Shown one piece after another: positions 33,603 to 35,383 of a DNA stretch of 35,383 nt (positions within the stretch are counted from its first letter, which is position 1; the number at the start of each line of letters is the position of its first letter). Under the pieces are notes generated by a model. It searched no databases. It worked only from the letters and a program-made list of their open reading frames with translations, and was not told the origin of the DNA. This DNA is from Thermoguttaceae bacterium. Lineage in GTDB: Bacteria; Planctomycetota; Planctomycetia; Pirellulales; Thermoguttaceae. The translations under genes and the position numbers were made by a program. The stretch covers positions 1 to 35,383 of the forward strand of contig JAFRFG010000045.1 in the NCBI GenBank assembly GCA_017434455.1, in the 5' to 3' direction.

Positions 33603-33924
33603 ATCTTATCGCGATATACCCCAAGCCGGAGAGGAACCGTCGGCGCGCTTTTTTGGGGATCGCGGCGGATTACCGATCAAGGCAAAGAAATCGTTTTTTC
33701 ACGGTCGGTGTTTTCTAGGGATATTGGAAAATGCCGCTATATTGTATTAAAATATATTTATAACAAGACCCCGCGCGCTTGTCCCTCTCCCTCCCATAGG
33801 GGCAAGACAAGCGCGCGGACTTATCGGCGGGATGAGTGGTTGTTGACCGGGCCGTGAACTTAATTTGATTTCAATTCGTTTTAACGCCAACGCGCCGATG
33901 TTTCTCCCCCCGAGTAAAAACAAA
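33603..33924. other. Non-coding spacer with AT-rich stretch and inverted repeat
   Basis: No credible gene is seen. It holds an AT-rich tract (about 33721-33765, unlike the surrounding GC-rich DNA) and directly after it a 13-bp perfect inverted repeat, listed separately. The rest is unremarkable. Confidence 0.6.
33771..33818. repeat. 13-bp perfect inverted repeat
   Basis: CCGCGCGCTTGTC (33771-33783) and GACAAGCGCGCGG (33806-33818) surround a 22-nt loop rich in pyrimidine and GGGG. There is no T run on either side, so it is not a standard terminator. Confidence 0.6.
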
Positions 33925-33951
33925 AAAGCCCCGACGTCAAAGCGGGGCTTT
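33925..33951 (-). terminator. Terminator of the PMP/small-protein unit
   Basis: AAAGCCCCG and CGGGGCTTT form a 9-bp stem around a 9-nt loop. On the minus strand it is followed by a T-rich run (TTTTTTGTTTTT). It lies 14 nt after the small gene that ends at 33965. Confidence 0.8.
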
Positions 33952-33964
33952 CTTGTTAAGGAGT

Positions 33965-34195
33965 CTAATTCTCCCCAGTATAGTGCCCGTTGCTGCCGGT
34001 CCCTTCGCCGGAGTTGCTGGTGGTGGTTCCTTCCCCTTCACCGAGGTCACCGTTATTGTCGTCGCCGGTTGCGCACAGCGGATCACCGCCGCGGAACGTG
34101 AACGTCCGACACTGGGGCGTCTGGTAGGGGAGCCGTCCGGTAAGCTCGGCGGTCCGGCTCAGCGTAAGTGACTGAAACTTCGTCGTGTGTCGCAT
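33965..34195 (-). CDS. Small acidic protein of unknown function
   Basis: The protein has 76 residues. The ATG at 34195 has AAGGAG 8 nt upstream, a strong ribosome binding site. The first roughly 40 residues are basic and contain RHTTKFQSLTLSRTAEL and two cysteines (C29, C41). The rest is a low-complexity Gly/Asn/Ser/Thr/Glu tail (DDNNGDLGEGEG and similar). There is no signal peptide or membrane segment. It follows the PMP-like gene by 38 nt and precedes the terminator, so the two are co-transcribed. I do not recognise the family. Confidence 0.6.
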   Translation of the reverse strand: MRHTTKFQSLTLSRTAELTGRLPYQTPQCRTFTFRGGDPLCATGDDNNGDLGEGEGTTTSNSGEGTGSNGHYTGEN

Positions 34196-34233
34196 GGTTA
34201 TCTTCTCCTTATGTTAAACCCCTGAATTCCTAT

Positions 34234-35383
34234 TTACAAAAAACACTCATCGCAATACTCTTCCAGCGCACTGCTCTGCGGAGCAAGCCCCGTGAAAAGC
34301 TCGGCGTCGTCGAAGAGCGCCTCGTCAAGCAGCGCCTCGGACGCGCCGCTTGCCTGGGCGTTTTTCGTCGGGATCATATAGTAGATCACATCGCTGGTAC
34401 CTTCCTTATAGCCCTCGATCAGGACCGTCGTCCCGGTGAGCGTGCCGCTGGGAGGGGTACCTGTACCGTCGTACTCGGTGTACGGTTCTTGAGCGCTTCC
34501 GCTCCAGTATATCCGCCACTTATCGATTCCCGAATGGGAGGAAAGGTCGGTAAACGTCAGTGTGCTTCCGTCGTAGGTATAACCGCAGGTGGTCTCCCGA
34601 TTGTAGTAGACGTTAAGCGTCGAGGGGAGCGTCACACCGCTGGCCAACACGAGGATCGAGCGGTCTACCGCCACGGCGTAACCACCGCTGGCGAAAGACG
34701 GCAGCGTGGCGATCTCGATCACCGCGCCGTTGCCTTCGGCGCTGTTGGAGGATGTGGCACACAGGTCGGTGCCGACACTCTGGCCGGATCTCCTCGTCGT
34801 GGCGTTATTGCCGCTGAACGTCGTGGCAGTGCCGGTAAAGATAACCTTCCCGCGGCCTTTTTGGGTCGTCGACGTCCCGGATCCGGTGGTGAAGATCAGA
34901 TCGGAGGTGATCGCCATAACACCACCGCCCAGCGCGGCGGTGTTGTTGGTGATTGCCGCCCCGTCGATCACGACCGTGCCGCTGGCGTAGACCGCCCCGC
35001 CGTACGAAGCGGCGGTATTGTTGCTGAAGCGGGTGACGGACTCACTGGCGCTGTGGGTGATCGTCGTGGCCACGGCACTGCCCAGCGCCGAGACGGCGCC
35101 TCCGAACTTGGCGGTGTTGCTATCGAAGGTGCAGTCGGTGATCGTCCCCCCCGCCCACGTGTTGACCGCCCCGCCGAATCCGGTGCTCGAGGCGCTGTTG
35201 CCGGTGAACGTATCGCCTGTCAGAACCAGAGCAGCGGCGGTTTGGTCGATCGCGCCCCCCTTGCCGCCGGCACCGGCGCTGTTGCCGGTGAAGGTCGAGT
35301 CGGTAATTGTCAGCGGTTTCGCCGAGATGATCGCCCCTCCGCTGCCGGCGGTCCCCGCGGTGTTGCTCGTGAACGACGCCCCG
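34234..35383 (-). CDS. PMP-repeat (polymorphic outer-membrane-type) surface protein, partial
   Basis: The frame is open from the window's right edge to the stop at 34234, so the N-terminus is missing and 382 residues are visible. Residues up to about 200 carry repeats pairing F-T-x-N-(T/S)-A (FTSNTA, FTGNSA twice, FDSNTA, FSNNTA) with GG-A-(I/V). This is the chlamydial PMP-type beta-helix signature. The last roughly 180 residues are a non-repeat region (LNVYYNRETTCGYTYDG, WRIYWSGSAQEP) with an acidic tail ending EEYCDECFL. No autotransporter beta-barrel is seen at the C-terminus. It is probably a secreted or surface-attached adhesin-like protein. An internal ATG at 35071-35073 is not the real start, since the repeats continue upstream of it. 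Confidence 0.75.
   Translation of the reverse strand, partial: GASFTSNTAGTAGSGGAIISAKPLTITDSTFTGNSAGAGGKGGAIDQTAAALVLTGDTFTGNSASSTGFGGAVNTWAGGTITDCTFDSNTAKFGGAVSALGSAVATTITHSASESVTRFSNNTAASYGGAVYASGTVVIDGAAITNNTAALGGGVMAITSDLIFTTGSGTSTTQKGRGKVIFTGTATTFSGNNATTRRSGQSVGTDLCATSSNSAEGNGAVIEIATLPSFASGGYAVAVDRSILVLASGVTLPSTLNVYYNRETTCGYTYDGSTLTFTDLSSHSGIDKWRIYWSGSAQEPYTEYDGTGTPPSGTLTGTTVLIEGYKEGTSDVIYYMIPTKNAQASGASEALLDEALFDDAELFTGLAPQSSALEEYCDECFL

Noticed and set aside
33721..33765. AT-rich tract as replication origin
   Set aside because: No DnaA-box cluster or dnaA/dnaN neighbours are seen.
34234..35383. PMP repeats as a CRISPR or DNA tandem repeat
   Set aside because: The similarity is at protein level with variable DNA and spacing; no conserved direct repeat with unique spacers.

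Overview
The window is GC-rich bacterial chromosome, densely packed with genes, from a diderm, most likely a member of Planctomycetota or a close PVC relative. This is inferred from gene content, not from a marker tree. The pointers are an LptD-like outer-membrane protein with a planctomycete-style layout, a stand-alone ThiD2-type protein, a leucine-rich-repeat lipoprotein, a eukaryote-like UDP-sugar pyrophosphorylase, a thioredoxin-fold protein that has lost half of its CXXC, and a PMP-repeat surface protein. I see no insertion sequence, integrase, phage module or CRISPR array.

Layout. Positions 1-373 hold the start of an EpsG-like polysaccharide polymerase (minus strand, cut by the left edge). 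Positions 495-4745 hold an LptD-like protein preceded by a membrane-anchored thioredoxin-like protein (minus). After a divergent spacer with nested inverted repeats come flhA, aroB and a small twin-arginine-type exported protein (plus, 4948-8650). A crotonase-family enzyme (minus, 8647-9414) is divergent from a large secreted helical-repeat/thioredoxin-fold protein (9717-11795), which has its own leader ORF and terminator. Then, on the plus strand, come an NAD-dependent epimerase, a LysM protein with a degenerate L,D-transpeptidase domain, and an M48 membrane protease with a TerB-like tail (11880-16972).

A near-consensus promoter at 16996-17024 heads a tight six-gene cluster (17076-24063). 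Its order is UDP-HexNAc pyrophosphorylase, LRR lipoprotein, ThiD2-like HMP-P kinase, PgsA, a CPBP intramembrane protease, and a CopA-type copper ATPase with an extra C-terminal metal-binding domain. Convergent to it is a minus-strand cluster (24050-31195) of a secreted ADP-ribosylglycohydrolase-family protein and two tandemly duplicated exported GH2 glycosidases, preceded by smpB and purA. A tRNA-Phe(GAA) with consensus promoter and terminator lies divergent from purA. A non-coding stretch with a 13-bp inverted repeat follows. The right edge holds the 3' part of a PMP/beta-helix surface protein, a 76-residue companion gene and a terminator (all minus).

Taken together, the genes describe envelope work (LPS transport, cell wall, phospholipid, nucleotide sugars, membrane proteolysis), plus secreted carbohydrate breakdown and surface adhesion. 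Housekeeping genes (aroB, purA, smpB, tRNA-Phe) are scattered among them. No single undescribed system stands out. The best candidates for new biology are the catalytically dead L,D-transpeptidase, the thioredoxin-LptD pair, the CopA with a possible internally started copper chaperone, the GH2 duplication with its ADP-ribosylglycohydrolase-like partner, and the PMP/small-protein pair.
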